A DNA stretch of 64,000 nucleotides from G963677485 sp942492855 (GTDB lineage: Bacteria > Armatimonadota > HRBIN16). The translations under genes and the position numbers were made by a program. The notes beneath the pieces were generated by a model. It was given only the letters and a program-made list of their open reading frames with translations, had not been told where the DNA came from and ran no database searches. Location of the stretch: assembly GCA_942492855.1 (NCBI GenBank), contig OW818647.1, forward strand, positions 1,488,001 through 1,552,000, written 5' to 3'. Below are positions 10,035 through 17,960 of this stretch, piece by piece (the stretch's first letter is position 1; each line of letters starts with the position of its first letter).

Positions 10035-10056
10035 TCTTCGATCTTCGAATCAAGAA

Positions 10057-10085
10057 AAGCGGGCCGGGAGAAATCCCGGCCCGCT
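10057..10085 (+). terminator. Rho-independent terminator after the first dockerin gene
   Basis: A GC-rich perfect stem (GCGGGCCGGGA against TCCCGGCCCGC) with a short GAAA loop is followed by CTTTTTC. It lies 22 bp after the stop codon. The second dockerin gene ends with nearly the same terminator. Confidence 0.9.
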
Positions 10086-10655
10086 TTTTCGTACGTCCGG
10101 GGCGGTTTTCCCTAACCGCGTCGGTCTTGATGACCGGTCCGGTTTTCCCTTTCCGGGCCGGTCTTGATTTTCTCACTGACTCACCGCCTTCGCGTCTTCG
10201 CGTCTTCGCGTGAGACCTCCCAACGAGCGGCCAATCGGGAGATTGGCGTTCCCAGGGCTAACCGCCAGACCGGATTGTCTGAACCGCGGATTACGCGGAT
10301 TACACGGATAGGTTCGGATGGGGACGGGAACGTAGGGGCATGGCGTGCCGTGCCCTTCCCTTGGGTTGCCGTTTCGTGGGCGGTGAGACACCGCCCTTCC
10401 TGCATACCTCCCTTCCTGCATACCGCCCTGGGTGACACTAAAATGACTGAGTAGCGACCATAAATCAGGTATATCTACTTGCGTAATCCCATTGACAGCG
10501 ATGTGGTGAATATGCCCACAATTAGGATATCAACTACGCAAATCCTTCCTGCCTCGGTTGTGGCCTCATGCACGTGATTGTCATATCAATTGATACAAAC
10601 ACTAACCAAACGGAATTGTTCCGCATGAGTTCATCATATGTGACGGAGGTGTCAG
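10086..10655. repeat. Repeat mosaic between the two dockerin-protein genes
   Basis: The left 350 bp hold CCGGGGCGGTTTTCCC and GTCCGGTTTTCCCTTTCCGG palindromes (about 10095-10165), TTCGCG units (about 10188), a GCCAATC-GGGA-GATTGGC hairpin (10230-10247) and CTGAACCGCGGATTACGCGG (about 10278). The last 200 bp are AT-richer and should hold the promoter of the next gene. I see no gene. Confidence 0.65.
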
Positions 10656-11660
10656 ATGAACAAAGCACGTATCATCGCAGCGGGAGCGGCACTGTTACTA
10701 CTGGCAACCGCATCACACGCAACCACCTGGGATATCACGTCCGACTTTAGTATCGACAACGGAAACCCGAATGGGGCGTGGAGCTACGGTTGGGCCAGTC
10801 TGGACTTCAGCACATTCACGCTATATACCAACTCCGGAAAAGTCATATGGGGAGAGCGTCCAGCCTGGTATGGCTGGAACGGTGACCGGACACCATATGT
10901 TTTCAAAAACACCGCCGAAACGGCGTATGGCGTGCCCACAGGGTGGATCTCCATCCATCCCGGCGATGGAAAACAGCCCAGCATCGCAAGATGGACGGCT
11001 CCTGTCGGTGTGTTGGGAACCATCAGCATAGTGGGTGAGTTTCTGCCAGGTAACGGAGGGTGGATGCAAACCGCGATACGGAAAAACAACAGCGAAATAT
11101 GGCACGCCGAGAATTCGGGTGCGTTTGACCTCAACACTATCGTGGCATCTGGCGACACCATAGATTTTGCGGTGTATGGCGGATATGAATCGGGTGATAC
11201 GCCTGTCTCGGCCACCATCACGCTGCCAGATTCGTATGTTTTGACTGGCACTGTCTCGCCAATGGGTATCACCCCGGACGTCATGGCCGGCCGCTCGATC
11301 GACTTGATTTTGAAGTCCAATGGATCGGTGTTTTCGTCTACCACAGTAACGTTGGATGCTAATGCCCAGTTCCACTACAATGATTTGCCCGCTGGTAGTT
11401 ATGAGCTCATTACGAAATCGACACACTGGGTACGGACCAAAACAGATATTCTTCTGGTTGCCAACACTGGCATTACCCTCATTCCTGCGAATGGTGATGC
11501 AGATGGAGACAACCAGGTCAACCTGTTTGACTTCGTGGTGCTGGACATCAATTTCGGCAAGATTAGTGATATGGCCGATCTCGACTGCGACGGTAAGGTC
11601 AACCTGTTCGACTATGTCATCATCGACCAAAACTTCGGTGCCGTCGGAGCAGCGCTTTAG
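10656..11660 (+). CDS. Exported protein with C-terminal dockerin
   Basis: A 334-aa exported protein. ATG 10656 is preceded by GGAGG (6 nt) and encodes a signal peptide (MNKARIIAAGAALLLLATASHA). Residues 25-190 look like a beta-sandwich and I do not recognise the family. The region from about 195 on has the same architecture as the C-terminus of the protein at 7167: a regulatory beta-sandwich with KSTHWVR, then a type I dockerin with loops DADGDNQVNLFD and DLDCDGKVNLFD, ending in the identical NFGAVGAAL. The two proteins therefore probably dock on the same partner or surface. It has its own leader and terminator. Confidence 0.8.
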   Translation: MNKARIIAAGAALLLLATASHATTWDITSDFSIDNGNPNGAWSYGWASLDFSTFTLYTNSGKVIWGERPAWYGWNGDRTPYVFKNTAETAYGVPTGWISIHPGDGKQPSIARWTAPVGVLGTISIVGEFLPGNGGWMQTAIRKNNSEIWHAENSGAFDLNTIVASGDTIDFAVYGGYESGDTPVSATITLPDSYVLTGTVSPMGITPDVMAGRSIDLILKSNGSVFSSTTVTLDANAQFHYNDLPAGSYELITKSTHWVRTKTDILLVANTGITLIPANGDADGDNQVNLFDFVVLDINFGKISDMADLDCDGKVNLFDYVIIDQNFGAVGAAL

Positions 11661-11682
11661 GCCTCGACCCCAGAATCAAAAA

Positions 11683-11711
11683 AAGCGGGCCGGGTTATTC
11701 CCGGCCCGTCT
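11683..11711 (+). terminator. Rho-independent terminator after the second dockerin gene
   Basis: The stem GCGGGCCGGG against CCCGGCCCGT with loop TTATT is followed by CTTCT, 22 bp after the stop codon. The stem sequence matches the terminator at 10057, so gene and terminator may have been duplicated together. Confidence 0.85.
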
Positions 11712-12219
11712 TCTATGGTCTCCAATGTCCGGGGTGTACCCGGATTGTCTGAACCACGGATTACACGGATGGCACGGATGGGGAGGATGGAGACGGGAAA
11801 TGCCAATTGGGAGACTGCGTTCCCAGGGGTTAACCGCCTTCCTTCGCGTCTTCGCGTCTTCGCGTGAGACCTCCCGAGGGGCAGCCAATTAGGAGATCGG
11901 CGTTCCATGGGCTAACCGCCAGACCGGATTGTCTGAACCACGGATTACACGGATGGATTCGGATGGGAAGGATGGGGAAGGAGATGCCAATCGGGAGATT
12001 GGCGTTCCCAGGGGCTACCCGCCAGACCGGCGCGGTCTTGAGCCTTCTGCCAACGCTAGCCAACCGCCAGACCGCCCCGGACATAGGCACTATTGGATTT
12101 GTTAGGTAGGGGATGCCAATCGGGAGATTGGCGTTCCCAGGGAGTCACCTCCTGACTCCTACTCTCCTGCTCTCCTGTCCCCTCCTGACTCCTCCACTCC
12201 TATCTCCTGACTCCTCCCC
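11712..12219. repeat. Dense repeat mosaic
   Basis: About 500 bp without a gene. It contains two CTGAACCACGGATTACACGG units (near 11739 and 11934), TTCGCG units near 11842, and four GCCAATC-type hairpins (two perfect, 11986-12003 and 12115-12132; two degenerate near 11802 and 11884). A CGCCAGACCGGCGCGG palindrome (about 12020-12085) and CTCCTGACTCC pyrimidine runs (about 12150-12220) complete it. It abuts the stop of the M15 peptidase gene. Confidence 0.75.
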
Positions 12220-12693
12220 CTACTGCCCCCTGTCCCACTGCACATGAGCCATGTCACGCATTTTCCAGTCGCCGCCCCAGCTTAGCCCAAGGCGTTTAGC
12301 GGCGGCGCCGTAGCACTGCCACCACTCGTCGGGTGCATTCCAGCTCGGTTTGCCATCCACAAGCCATACGCAATCCATCGCGCGGCCTTGCGAATGCGTG
12401 CCGCCTATCCGACGCTTGGTAATACGCGGTTTGTCGTGAGCATAGCCCATCACACGCGCCCGTGCGATCAGGTCGGCGCGAACCCCCATCTTACGCAGGT
12501 AGACACGGCTCCTTCCCTGGCAGTATAGCTCCTGCTGATGCTGCTCGCTGCGGTAGACCTCCCACACCAGAAGGGGATACCCCTGGGCGCGGACATCCGA
12601 CAACAGCCGCTTAAACCGACTGGCGAGAGCCGCTTTCACCGTTGGGTGGTTGATCAAATGGTCACGGTCCTGAACACTAAGAATCGAACTCAT
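12220..12693 (-). CDS. Phage-type M15 peptidase (endolysin-like)
   Basis: A 157-aa LAS-type peptidase of the VanY/L-alanoyl-D-glutamate endopeptidase group, as used by phages to cut peptidoglycan crosslinks. Zinc ligands fit THSQGRAMD (H100, D107) and AHVQW (H150), and the substrate-side motif VYRSEQHQQELY is present at residues 46-57. The ATG at 12693 lies inside the end of the portal gene (17-bp overlap) with AGGAGG just upstream, so the two are translationally coupled. No signal peptide is visible. It is the last gene of the phage-like cassette; no holin is recognised nearby. Confidence 0.8.
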   Translation of the reverse strand: MSSILSVQDRDHLINHPTVKAALASRFKRLLSDVRAQGYPLLVWEVYRSEQHQQELYCQGRSRVYLRKMGVRADLIARARVMGYAHDKPRITKRRIGGTHSQGRAMDCVWLVDGKPSWNAPDEWWQCYGAAAKRLGLSWGGDWKMRDMAHVQWDRGQ

Positions 12694-13783
12694 CATTGGC
12701 CTCCTTCTTCGCTTCGGCCCACACCAGTTTGGGCACCGCGGCATCGGGGATGTTCATTTCTACCAGCCGGCGCATCAACTGCTCTTCTACCAATTGCTCA
12801 GCCAGCTCTCTCCGCAGCCAGCGCATGTAGAACTGCAGCACCTCAAAGTGGATTTTGCCCAAAGCTAGGCTGCCCACTCGGGAGCCCTCGTCCGTGGTCA
12901 GTGTCTGGCCCATGATCGCTTTGGCTATCTCCTTGTTGTGAAACTGCACCGCGGTCAGGTAGCTGTTGTTGATACTCGGCTGCCCCTCAAGCAGTTCCAC
13001 CTTCGCATCATCCGGTATGACAATCGCACTGTTTTCGTGAACCCGCTGCAGCAGGCGAAGCATCTCCTCGCGCTCGTAGTCGGATACGTTGCGAGGCAGC
13101 GTTCCTTTCATGGTTGGGGCGCCAAACCGCTCCAGACTGAGTTGCCAGCTCTGAAGTAGCCGCCGTTTCGCCTTCCAGTGCATGAGAGCCGCACGCAGGT
13201 CACTCTGACCGGTAGGGTTCTCAAACCGCGGATTGTAGATATACACCGCGAACTTCTCCATCGGCACCTGAAGCTCGCGTCCATCGGGATCGGTGCATCC
13301 GATGCCGGTGAGGTTCAGATACTCATCCACCTTCAGACTGACCAGTCGAGGGTCTTTCGCCTTGACGCTCTGCCAGATCACGCTGCCGGCGAACTCGCCT
13401 TTCTGGCATAGCCTATAGTTGATCTCCTGCACCGAATAGCCAAACGCCAGTGCATCCATCGCGTTCCACAGCACACGCCCCAGGCTGCCCTTCAACTGCT
13501 CCAGGGCATACTTGACCAGTCTGGCCGCTCGCACGCTGGCCTCCGTGTCATCACCCGGCTCAATGCGCCACTCGGCGTTCAACGCACCCAGCTTCTTGGT
13601 CTGAAGCGCCGCCTGCACCTGGGCATCCTGCAGCATTTCCAGGCACTCCGTCAAGCTGGGCTGCTTCAACCCGCTGTCCCATACCAGCGTGCCGCTCCAA
13701 CCCATCCCATCGCACACTGACACCTGCTCCTGAGCCATCTTCTTGCGCTGCAGTCGCCGCCAGATTTCGGAAAAGAACTCCAT
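12677..13783 (-). CDS. Mu gp29-like portal protein (DUF935)
   Basis: A 368-aa homologue of the DUF935 family, the portal of Mu-like phages. The portal forms the ring through which DNA enters the head. Recognisable are an N-terminal region with LTECLEMLQDAQVQAALQTK, the core AMDALAFGYSVQEINY, the RFENPTGQSDLRAALMHWKAKRR-type segment near residue 195, and the C-terminal GQTLTTDEGSRVGSLALG block. ATG 13783 has GGAGG 7 nt upstream; a GTG at 13789 is the alternative. It sits downstream of an ABC ATPase gene and a terminator, away from the capsid genes at 16-18.7 kb. Mu portals are usually about 500 aa, so the C-terminal part seems short. Confidence 0.85.
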   Translation of the reverse strand: MEFFSEIWRRLQRKKMAQEQVSVCDGMGWSGTLVWDSGLKQPSLTECLEMLQDAQVQAALQTKKLGALNAEWRIEPGDDTEASVRAARLVKYALEQLKGSLGRVLWNAMDALAFGYSVQEINYRLCQKGEFAGSVIWQSVKAKDPRLVSLKVDEYLNLTGIGCTDPDGRELQVPMEKFAVYIYNPRFENPTGQSDLRAALMHWKAKRRLLQSWQLSLERFGAPTMKGTLPRNVSDYEREEMLRLLQRVHENSAIVIPDDAKVELLEGQPSINNSYLTAVQFHNKEIAKAIMGQTLTTDEGSRVGSLALGKIHFEVLQFYMRWLRRELAEQLVEEQLMRRLVEMNIPDAAVPKLVWAEAKKEANDEFDS

Positions 13784-13817
13784 ATCCACACCTCCGTGAT
13801 TTCACTCCGCAGATATG

Positions 13818-13849
13818 CAAAAAGGGGGAGGTTCCGAAGAACCTCCCCC
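13818..13849 (-). terminator. Terminator between ABC ATPase and portal genes
   Basis: On the minus strand the stem GGGGGAGGTTC and its complement GAACCTCCCCC close a 4-nt loop and are followed by TTTTTGC. It ends transcription of the ABC ATPase gene, so the portal/M15 pair probably needs its own promoter in the short stretch between it and 13790. Confidence 0.85.
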
Positions 13850-13993
13850 AAGAATCACACCGATATGCCAATCAGGAGATTAACGTGCCCAAGAGGAAAC
13901 CCGTCCTGTCTCCTGTTCTCCTCAACTCCTGCCTCCTCCCCGATATGCCAATCGGGAGATTGGCGTTCCCAGGGGACGTCTGTCGCGGTATCC
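13850..13993. repeat. Short repeat patch
   Basis: It holds a degenerate (about 13867-13884) and a perfect (13947-13964) GCCAATC-GGGA-GATTGGC hairpin with CTCCTG pyrimidine tracts between. The perfect copy is the last of this family in the window; none is seen to the right. Confidence 0.7.
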
Positions 13994-15277
13994 CTACGGG
14001 CCGATGCGCTCCTGTAATACGGCCACTGCCTGATCGGGCGTCTCCACCACCACGGCTCCTAGACGGATCAGCTCCGCCCAGATTAGGCTGGCCTCACCGT
14101 CGGTGTAGTCACGACCCTCCAGATCGGCGCCCGCCAGAAGCACGCACGCACCGCCCTGAAGTGCCTCCATGACCACATGCAGGTTGGCCAGATTACCGAA
14201 ACCCAGCCAGGCAGGGCCAACCACCACCGCGCGGCACGAACGCACCACATCGCGGAGCTGTTGCACGCTCTCCTCGCTGATCGGCGTGAATGGCGCTTCC
14301 ACCACAAGCTCCACACCCATCTCGTGCGCACTCTGCTCATCGCTGTCCAGCAGGTTCACCACCCCGGCGGTCACGCTGTATCCAGCCGACACCAGCGCGG
14401 CCATCCAGGGCGTGCTGCTGCCGCCGCCAATCACCATATGCACTCGCGCACCATCGCTGGCTGTGTCCACCACGGGCAGACCTCTGGGCAAGATATGCGG
14501 ACGCCCCGTCACCGGGTTCATCCGCACGAGCGCATCGAGTGCGAACACCCGCTTCAGCATGCGGGGGTTGATCACCTCCGCCGGGCTGCCATCCGCCACG
14601 ATGCTGCCTTTGTGCATTACCAGGATGCGGTCACAGAACTCGGCGGCCATGTTAATCTCATGCAGCACCGCCACCACCGTGTGGCCGTTCTCGTTACGCA
14701 GGCTCTGGATTTCACTCAGCAGACCGATCTGGTGGCTGATATCCAGGTGCGAGGTCGGCTCATCCAGCAGAAGCAGATCGCACTGCTGAGCCAGAGCGCG
14801 GGCCAGACCCACCCGCTGGCGTTCGCCGCCCGAAAGCTGCTGCACGGGCCGGTCGCGGAACTCCCAAACACTCATGCGTTCCATAGCCGCTTGCGCAGCC
14901 TGCTTATCTTTGTGCGTATAGTGGCCCATCATGCCTGTGTAAGCGGCGCGGCCCATCATCACCACATCGCGGCAACTGAAGCCAAACGCCACCTGCTCGT
15001 GCTGAGGCACCACCGCCATGCGCCGGGCCACCTCACGCACGCTCAACTCTTTCAGCGGCTGGCCTTGCACCAGCACACGTCCGCCAGTGGGGCGCAGGAT
15101 GCCCGTGAGCGCCTTGATGAGGGTCGATTTCCCGCATCCGTTGGGGCCGATAATGCCCACGAACTCGCCGGGGTGCAGATCGAAGCTGATGTTGCGCAAC
15201 ACCTCGCGCCGGTCGTAACCCGCGCAAAGCCCCTCTGACGAAAGCGGCACGCTATGTTGGATATCGCTATTTACCAT
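13994..15277 (-). CDS. ABC transporter ATPase (iron-siderophore/cobalamin type) with C-terminal extension
   Basis: A 427-aa ATP-binding protein of the FecE/BtuD/HmuV class. Walker A is GPNGCGKST, the signature is LSGGERQRVGLARAL, Walker B is LLLLDEPTSHLD, and the H-loop His is in VAVLHEINMA. About 160 residues follow the ATPase domain; they look like a Rossmann-like fold (VHMVIGGGSSTPWMAALVSA) and occur in some heme/B12 importer ATPases. No permease or binding protein is near, so it must work with subunits encoded elsewhere. The ATG at 15277 removes an extension that translates repeat sequence. The gene stands between two halves of a phage-head cassette, which is odd. Confidence 0.88.
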   Translation of the reverse strand: MVNSDIQHSVPLSSEGLCAGYDRREVLRNISFDLHPGEFVGIIGPNGCGKSTLIKALTGILRPTGGRVLVQGQPLKELSVREVARRMAVVPQHEQVAFGFSCRDVVMMGRAAYTGMMGHYTHKDKQAAQAAMERMSVWEFRDRPVQQLSGGERQRVGLARALAQQCDLLLLDEPTSHLDISHQIGLLSEIQSLRNENGHTVVAVLHEINMAAEFCDRILVMHKGSIVADGSPAEVINPRMLKRVFALDALVRMNPVTGRPHILPRGLPVVDTASDGARVHMVIGGGSSTPWMAALVSAGYSVTAGVVNLLDSDEQSAHEMGVELVVEAPFTPISEESVQQLRDVVRSCRAVVVGPAWLGFGNLANLHVVMEALQGGACVLLAGADLEGRDYTDGEASLIWAELIRLGAVVVETPDQAVAVLQERIGP

Positions 15278-15609
15278 CAACCCTATTGTAGCAAAGCGAG
15301 GGGCCTGATCGCCTGAGTCCGGGAGGGTCCGGATAGTCTGAACCACGGATTACGCGGATTAACAGGATTACACGGATGGAGAGGAAGGGACGGGCAATTT
15401 CTGAACCACAGAGGGCACAGAGAAGGAGACAGGAGGAAGGAGAGCAGGAGTCAGGAGAGGATGGTCTGAACCGCGGGCTCTTTGTCTGAACCACTCTCTG
15501 TGTTCCTCTGTGCCCTCTGTGGTAATAATGTTCCCTCTCCCATCCGAACCTATCCGTGTAATCCGTGTAATCCGTGGTTCAGACTATCCTCTGTCCCTCC
15601 TCCTGACTC
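15278..15609. repeat. Repeat mosaic splitting the phage-like cassette
   Basis: This 332-bp gap contains CTGAACCACGGATTACGCGG (about 15338), a CTCTGTGCCCTCTGTGGT unit (about 15503-15520) with its reverse form near 15408, and ATCCGTGTAATCCGTGGTTC (about 15560). Purine/pyrimidine tracts of the CTCCTGACTCC type lie on both sides. The tract continues into the last codons of the next gene. No gene. Confidence 0.75.
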
Positions 15610-16029
15610 CTATCTCCTGACTCCTGACTCCTCCCTCCTATCTCCTGCCTCCTCCCCCATCCCCTCGGCGAAACCCAGCCAGAACAGCTCGTCCTTCACC
15701 AGCGGAAGCAGAGCGTTCCAGCCGGCGCTGATGAGGCCGCTGGGGTCATCGCGGCGGTCAGCCAGCGGCAGACTCGCGGTGCTGTCAGGGACGGTGATCT
15801 CGGGGTCGATCAGCCTGGCCCTTCGAGCCACCCATTCGCCTGCGATGATCTTGGTGACGGCCAGCTTCACCCAGTTGGTGCTGGAGTATTCGGTCACACG
15901 GCTGCTGTCCAGCCGCTCCTCAATCGCAGGCACCAGCAGGTTCATCAAAGCCGTCACCGCGGTGTCGTTGCTGCTGCCCTCCTCATACGCCAGCAGCTTC
16001 ACATCGGACAGTTTCACGGTGATGCTCAT
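15610..16029 (-). CDS. Phage head-tail connector-like protein
   Basis: A protein of about 139 aa. Position after the capsid genes, size, and a pattern of helices with a conserved-looking WVKLAVTKIIAGEWVARRA segment fit connector/completion proteins (Mu gp36 or HK97 gp6 type). This is inference, not a recognised motif match. The start is ATG 16029 (GTG 16032 possible), close behind the small gene at 16043-16207. The last 15 or so residues (EEAGDRREESGVRR) are translated from the adjacent CTCCTG-type repeat, so the natural C-terminus has probably been replaced by repeat sequence. Confidence 0.55.
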   Translation of the reverse strand: MSITVKLSDVKLLAYEEGSSNDTAVTALMNLLVPAIEERLDSSRVTEYSSTNWVKLAVTKIIAGEWVARRARLIDPEITVPDSTASLPLADRRDDPSGLISAGWNALLPLVKDELFWLGFAEGMGEEAGDRREESGVRR

Positions 16030-16042
16030 CACTGCACCAGCT

Positions 16043-16207
16043 TCAGCGTGCGCAGGATGAACTGCGTGAGCTGCTGGCAGAGCACATCGGGGTCATGAGA
16101 GCGTACTTGTCCACCAGCCGGCGCACTTCTTCGCGGATATGTGTAATCAAAGCCTGTTTCGCAGCCTCCAGTATCTTTCTGCCGAAGCAGCTAGTCAGCA
16201 GGTTCAT
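16043..16207 (-). CDS. Small phage-cassette protein, apparently frameshifted
   Basis: A 54-aa reading frame beginning MNLLTSCFGRKILEAAKQAL, with an excellent ribosome site (AAGGAGG, 7 nt) and a 4-bp overlap with the gene before it. The first 36 residues look like an amphipathic helix. After RLVDKYA the frame turns into a Ser-rich tail. The -1 frame instead gives DPDVLCQQLTQFILRTLKLV and ends in TGATG, touching the start of the next gene. This suggests a one-base indel or sequencing error near 16093-16105. Function unknown. Confidence 0.55.
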   Translation of the reverse strand: MNLLTSCFGRKILEAAKQALITHIREEVRRLVDKYALMTPMCSASSSRSSSCAR

Positions 16208-16491
16208 CTCGTCTCCTCCTTCACACGATGGGCGGATGGCTCCAGTGTCGGATTGCCGTTGCGCAGGGCGATGACCATACTTAGCTCGCGGATCGTCTCC
16301 CGTAGCTCCGACATCGCCTCCGCATTGCACTGCACTGCCGACTCCACCGATACCAGCCGCTGCTGCAGCGTGGCCTCCTGCGCCTGTATCACCCGCTCCA
16401 ACGCGCGCAGCGTATAGCGAGTGAAGGCCCACTGCGCCGACAGCACTGCGCTCAACAGAGTCAGCACTTGCGTGAACGCCTGTTGGTCCAC
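16204..16491 (-). CDS. Small helical phage-cassette protein
   Basis: A 95-aa protein that I do not recognise. I chose GTG 16491 because GGGAGG lies 6 nt upstream; a longer reading back to 16632 would overlap the capsid terminator. It has a moderately hydrophobic N-terminal stretch (FTQVLTLLSAVLSAQWAF), then a predicted coiled coil rich in Glu/Gln/Arg to about residue 70. A small membrane-associated or head-accessory role is possible. It overlaps the next small gene by 4 bp (ATGA arrangement), so they are coupled. Confidence 0.6.
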   Translation of the reverse strand: MDQQAFTQVLTLLSAVLSAQWAFTRYTLRALERVIQAQEATLQQRLVSVESAVQCNAEAMSELRETIRELSMVIALRNGNPTLEPSAHRVKEETR

Positions 16492-16520
16492 CTCACACCT
16501 CCCTTTCGATACACCACCAC

Positions 16521-16560
16521 CAAAAACACCGACGCGGATTTCTCCTTCCGCGCCGGTGTT
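16521..16560 (-). terminator. Terminator after the capsid gene
   Basis: On the minus strand a 13-14 bp near-perfect stem (AACACCGGCGCGGA and partner) is followed by TTTTTGG. A second hairpin, TTCGCCTTG against CAAGGCGAA, lies just before it (about 16570-16595). High capsid expression limited by a downstream terminator is common in phages. Confidence 0.8.
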
Positions 16561-16610
16561 GGCCCTCAATTCGCCTTGCGATCCAACAAGGCGAACCTCA
16601 GCCCGCTTCC

Positions 16611-17528
16611 TTATCCGCCTGTACTGCCCCACACGGCCTGCCAGAGGCCGTAACCGGCCCCAAACCGGCTCCGCACGCCAAACAGGTATTGGTCGCGCAG
16701 AAACACGCTCTCACTGCGGGAGGCATCTTCAAGCGACACCAGCTCCACCGGCACATCGCTGCGCTCCTGCAGGATCACTCCGCGCATCGGCCGGCTGGTA
16801 TCCATGAGGTACCAACTGGTGTCGGTGATGTCGGGCGATACCACCAGATCGACCAGCCCCTTCATCACGTTGGTGTAGGGAGTGCGCAGCGAGTCGCCCT
16901 TCTCCACCACCACCGCACTTTGAAGGAGCTCACGGGCGGTGAACATCAGTTGCGGCCCCACCAGCATCAGGTCTGGCCGGATGCCCAGCGGCTCCGCTCG
17001 GTCGTTCTTCACGCCCATCATCGCGGCTATGGCCGCCTGCAGGCTTGCCGCGGAGAGTGCGTCGCTGCCCACGTTGCTCTGGGTACCGCTGTCGCCTTCA
17101 CTGTGCGTGCTGCCAATCAACGGCGTGCCATCGTAACAGAGATCGCTGAAGCCCGAGGTGATCAGCCCCACCACCACGCGGTCCTTGTGACGGGCCGCCT
17201 CGCGGCCCAGTCCCTGCACGCGCAGACGGATGGCTCCCAACTGGTCGTCCTCCATCGCGCGTCGGTCGACCGCGATGCTGCTTTCCCACACCTTGTCCTC
17301 GATGCTGTATTCGTGGCTGCGCAGCCCGGCGGGCTGACGCTCATCCACAAATTCGCGCATGGTGGGCACATCACCCAGCCAGCCGTAACGCTGCACACTG
17401 CGGTCGGTGCTGATTACCGTGGCCAACCGACCATACAGCAGATCGGCCATCGCAGCACTGTAGGCCCGATGAAAGTCTGCACGAAGCCCCGCTTGAAGAA
17501 GCGGCCCGATTTCGGATTTAGATAACAT
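16611..17528 (-). CDS. Major capsid protein, Mu gpT-like
   Basis: A 305-aa homologue of the Mu-like major head subunit gpT. Visible family features are an N-terminal LLQAGLRADFHRAYSAA, the YGWLGDVPTMREFVDERQ block near residue 55 (gpT proteins have a very similar one), EYSIEDKVWESSIAVDRRAMEDD, and a C-terminal QYLFGVRSRFGAGYGLWQAV. gpT has the HK97 fold and assembles the icosahedral shell. It lies 15 bp downstream of the decoration-protein gene and is followed by a terminator. Size is normal for the family and no inactivating change is seen. Confidence 0.92.
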   Translation of the reverse strand: MLSKSEIGPLLQAGLRADFHRAYSAAMADLLYGRLATVISTDRSVQRYGWLGDVPTMREFVDERQPAGLRSHEYSIEDKVWESSIAVDRRAMEDDQLGAIRLRVQGLGREAARHKDRVVVGLITSGFSDLCYDGTPLIGSTHSEGDSGTQSNVGSDALSAASLQAAIAAMMGVKNDRAEPLGIRPDLMLVGPQLMFTARELLQSAVVVEKGDSLRTPYTNVMKGLVDLVVSPDITDTSWYLMDTSRPMRGVILQERSDVPVELVSLEDASRSESVFLRDQYLFGVRSRFGAGYGLWQAVWGSTGG

Positions 17529-17543
17529 CGCCTTCTCCCTTCG

Positions 17544-17951
17544 CTAGCAAACAGAACGGTCGATACGCACCCGTACGGTGCCGTTGGCGTTCAACCCCAC
17601 CAGATAGCCCACCTCGGGCCCAGCGGTGTCGCTCAGGCTGACGCTGCCGTCGTTGGGGGCGTAGGTCAGCTTGCCCAGGTCGGCCGCCACCAGACCCGTG
17701 GCCTGGAAGTTGTGGGCTCCGGTCTTGATCACCCGGACCTTCAAATCGCCGCTATCACGGCCAGTCGCATCCACGCTGTCCGCCGCGATGCCCACAAACA
17801 GGCCTGTCTCGGTGGCTCCAGACGGCCGCACATAACCGGCGTCCAGCACCAGTATCGCCCCGGTGTAGATCACCGCATCGGCCTGCACCGGATAGCAAAT
17901 CACCCGGCCTTCGCTCATGCGGGTATCCCAGTTCTCAGTTAATCCTGCCAT
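17544..17951 (-). CDS. Capsid decoration/cement protein (DUF2190-like)
   Basis: A 135-aa beta-rich protein starting MAGLTENWDTRMSEGRVICY and containing GLFVGIAADSVDATG and VGYLVGLNANGTVRVRID. This is the pattern of small head-decoration proteins encoded next to the capsid gene (DUF2190 or gpD-like). Such proteins bind the outside of the expanded shell and stabilise it. Position between protease and capsid genes, with tight spacing on both sides, supports this role. Confidence 0.7.
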   Translation of the reverse strand: MAGLTENWDTRMSEGRVICYPVQADAVIYTGAILVLDAGYVRPSGATETGLFVGIAADSVDATGRDSGDLKVRVIKTGAHNFQATGLVAADLGKLTYAPNDGSVSLSDTAGPEVGYLVGLNANGTVRVRIDRSVC

Positions 17952-17960
17952 TTTGGCCTC

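Noticed and set aside
10490..10520. Promoter with TTGACA upstream of the second dockerin gene
   Set aside because: TTGACA is present but no acceptable -10 hexamer lies 16-18 bp downstream.
14177..15238. 353-codon plus-strand frame
   Set aside because: Antisense to the well-supported ABC ATPase gene; His-rich peptide typical of shadow frames.
13994..15277. ABC ATPase as part of the phage cassette (packaging ATPase)
   Set aside because: LSGGE signature, H-loop and close similarity to FecE/BtuD proteins show a transporter ATPase, not a terminase.
16043..16207. Programmed -1 frameshift as in phage tail-assembly chaperones
   Set aside because: No X XXY YYZ slippery heptamer is present and the gene is not in a tail-gene context; an indel is simpler.
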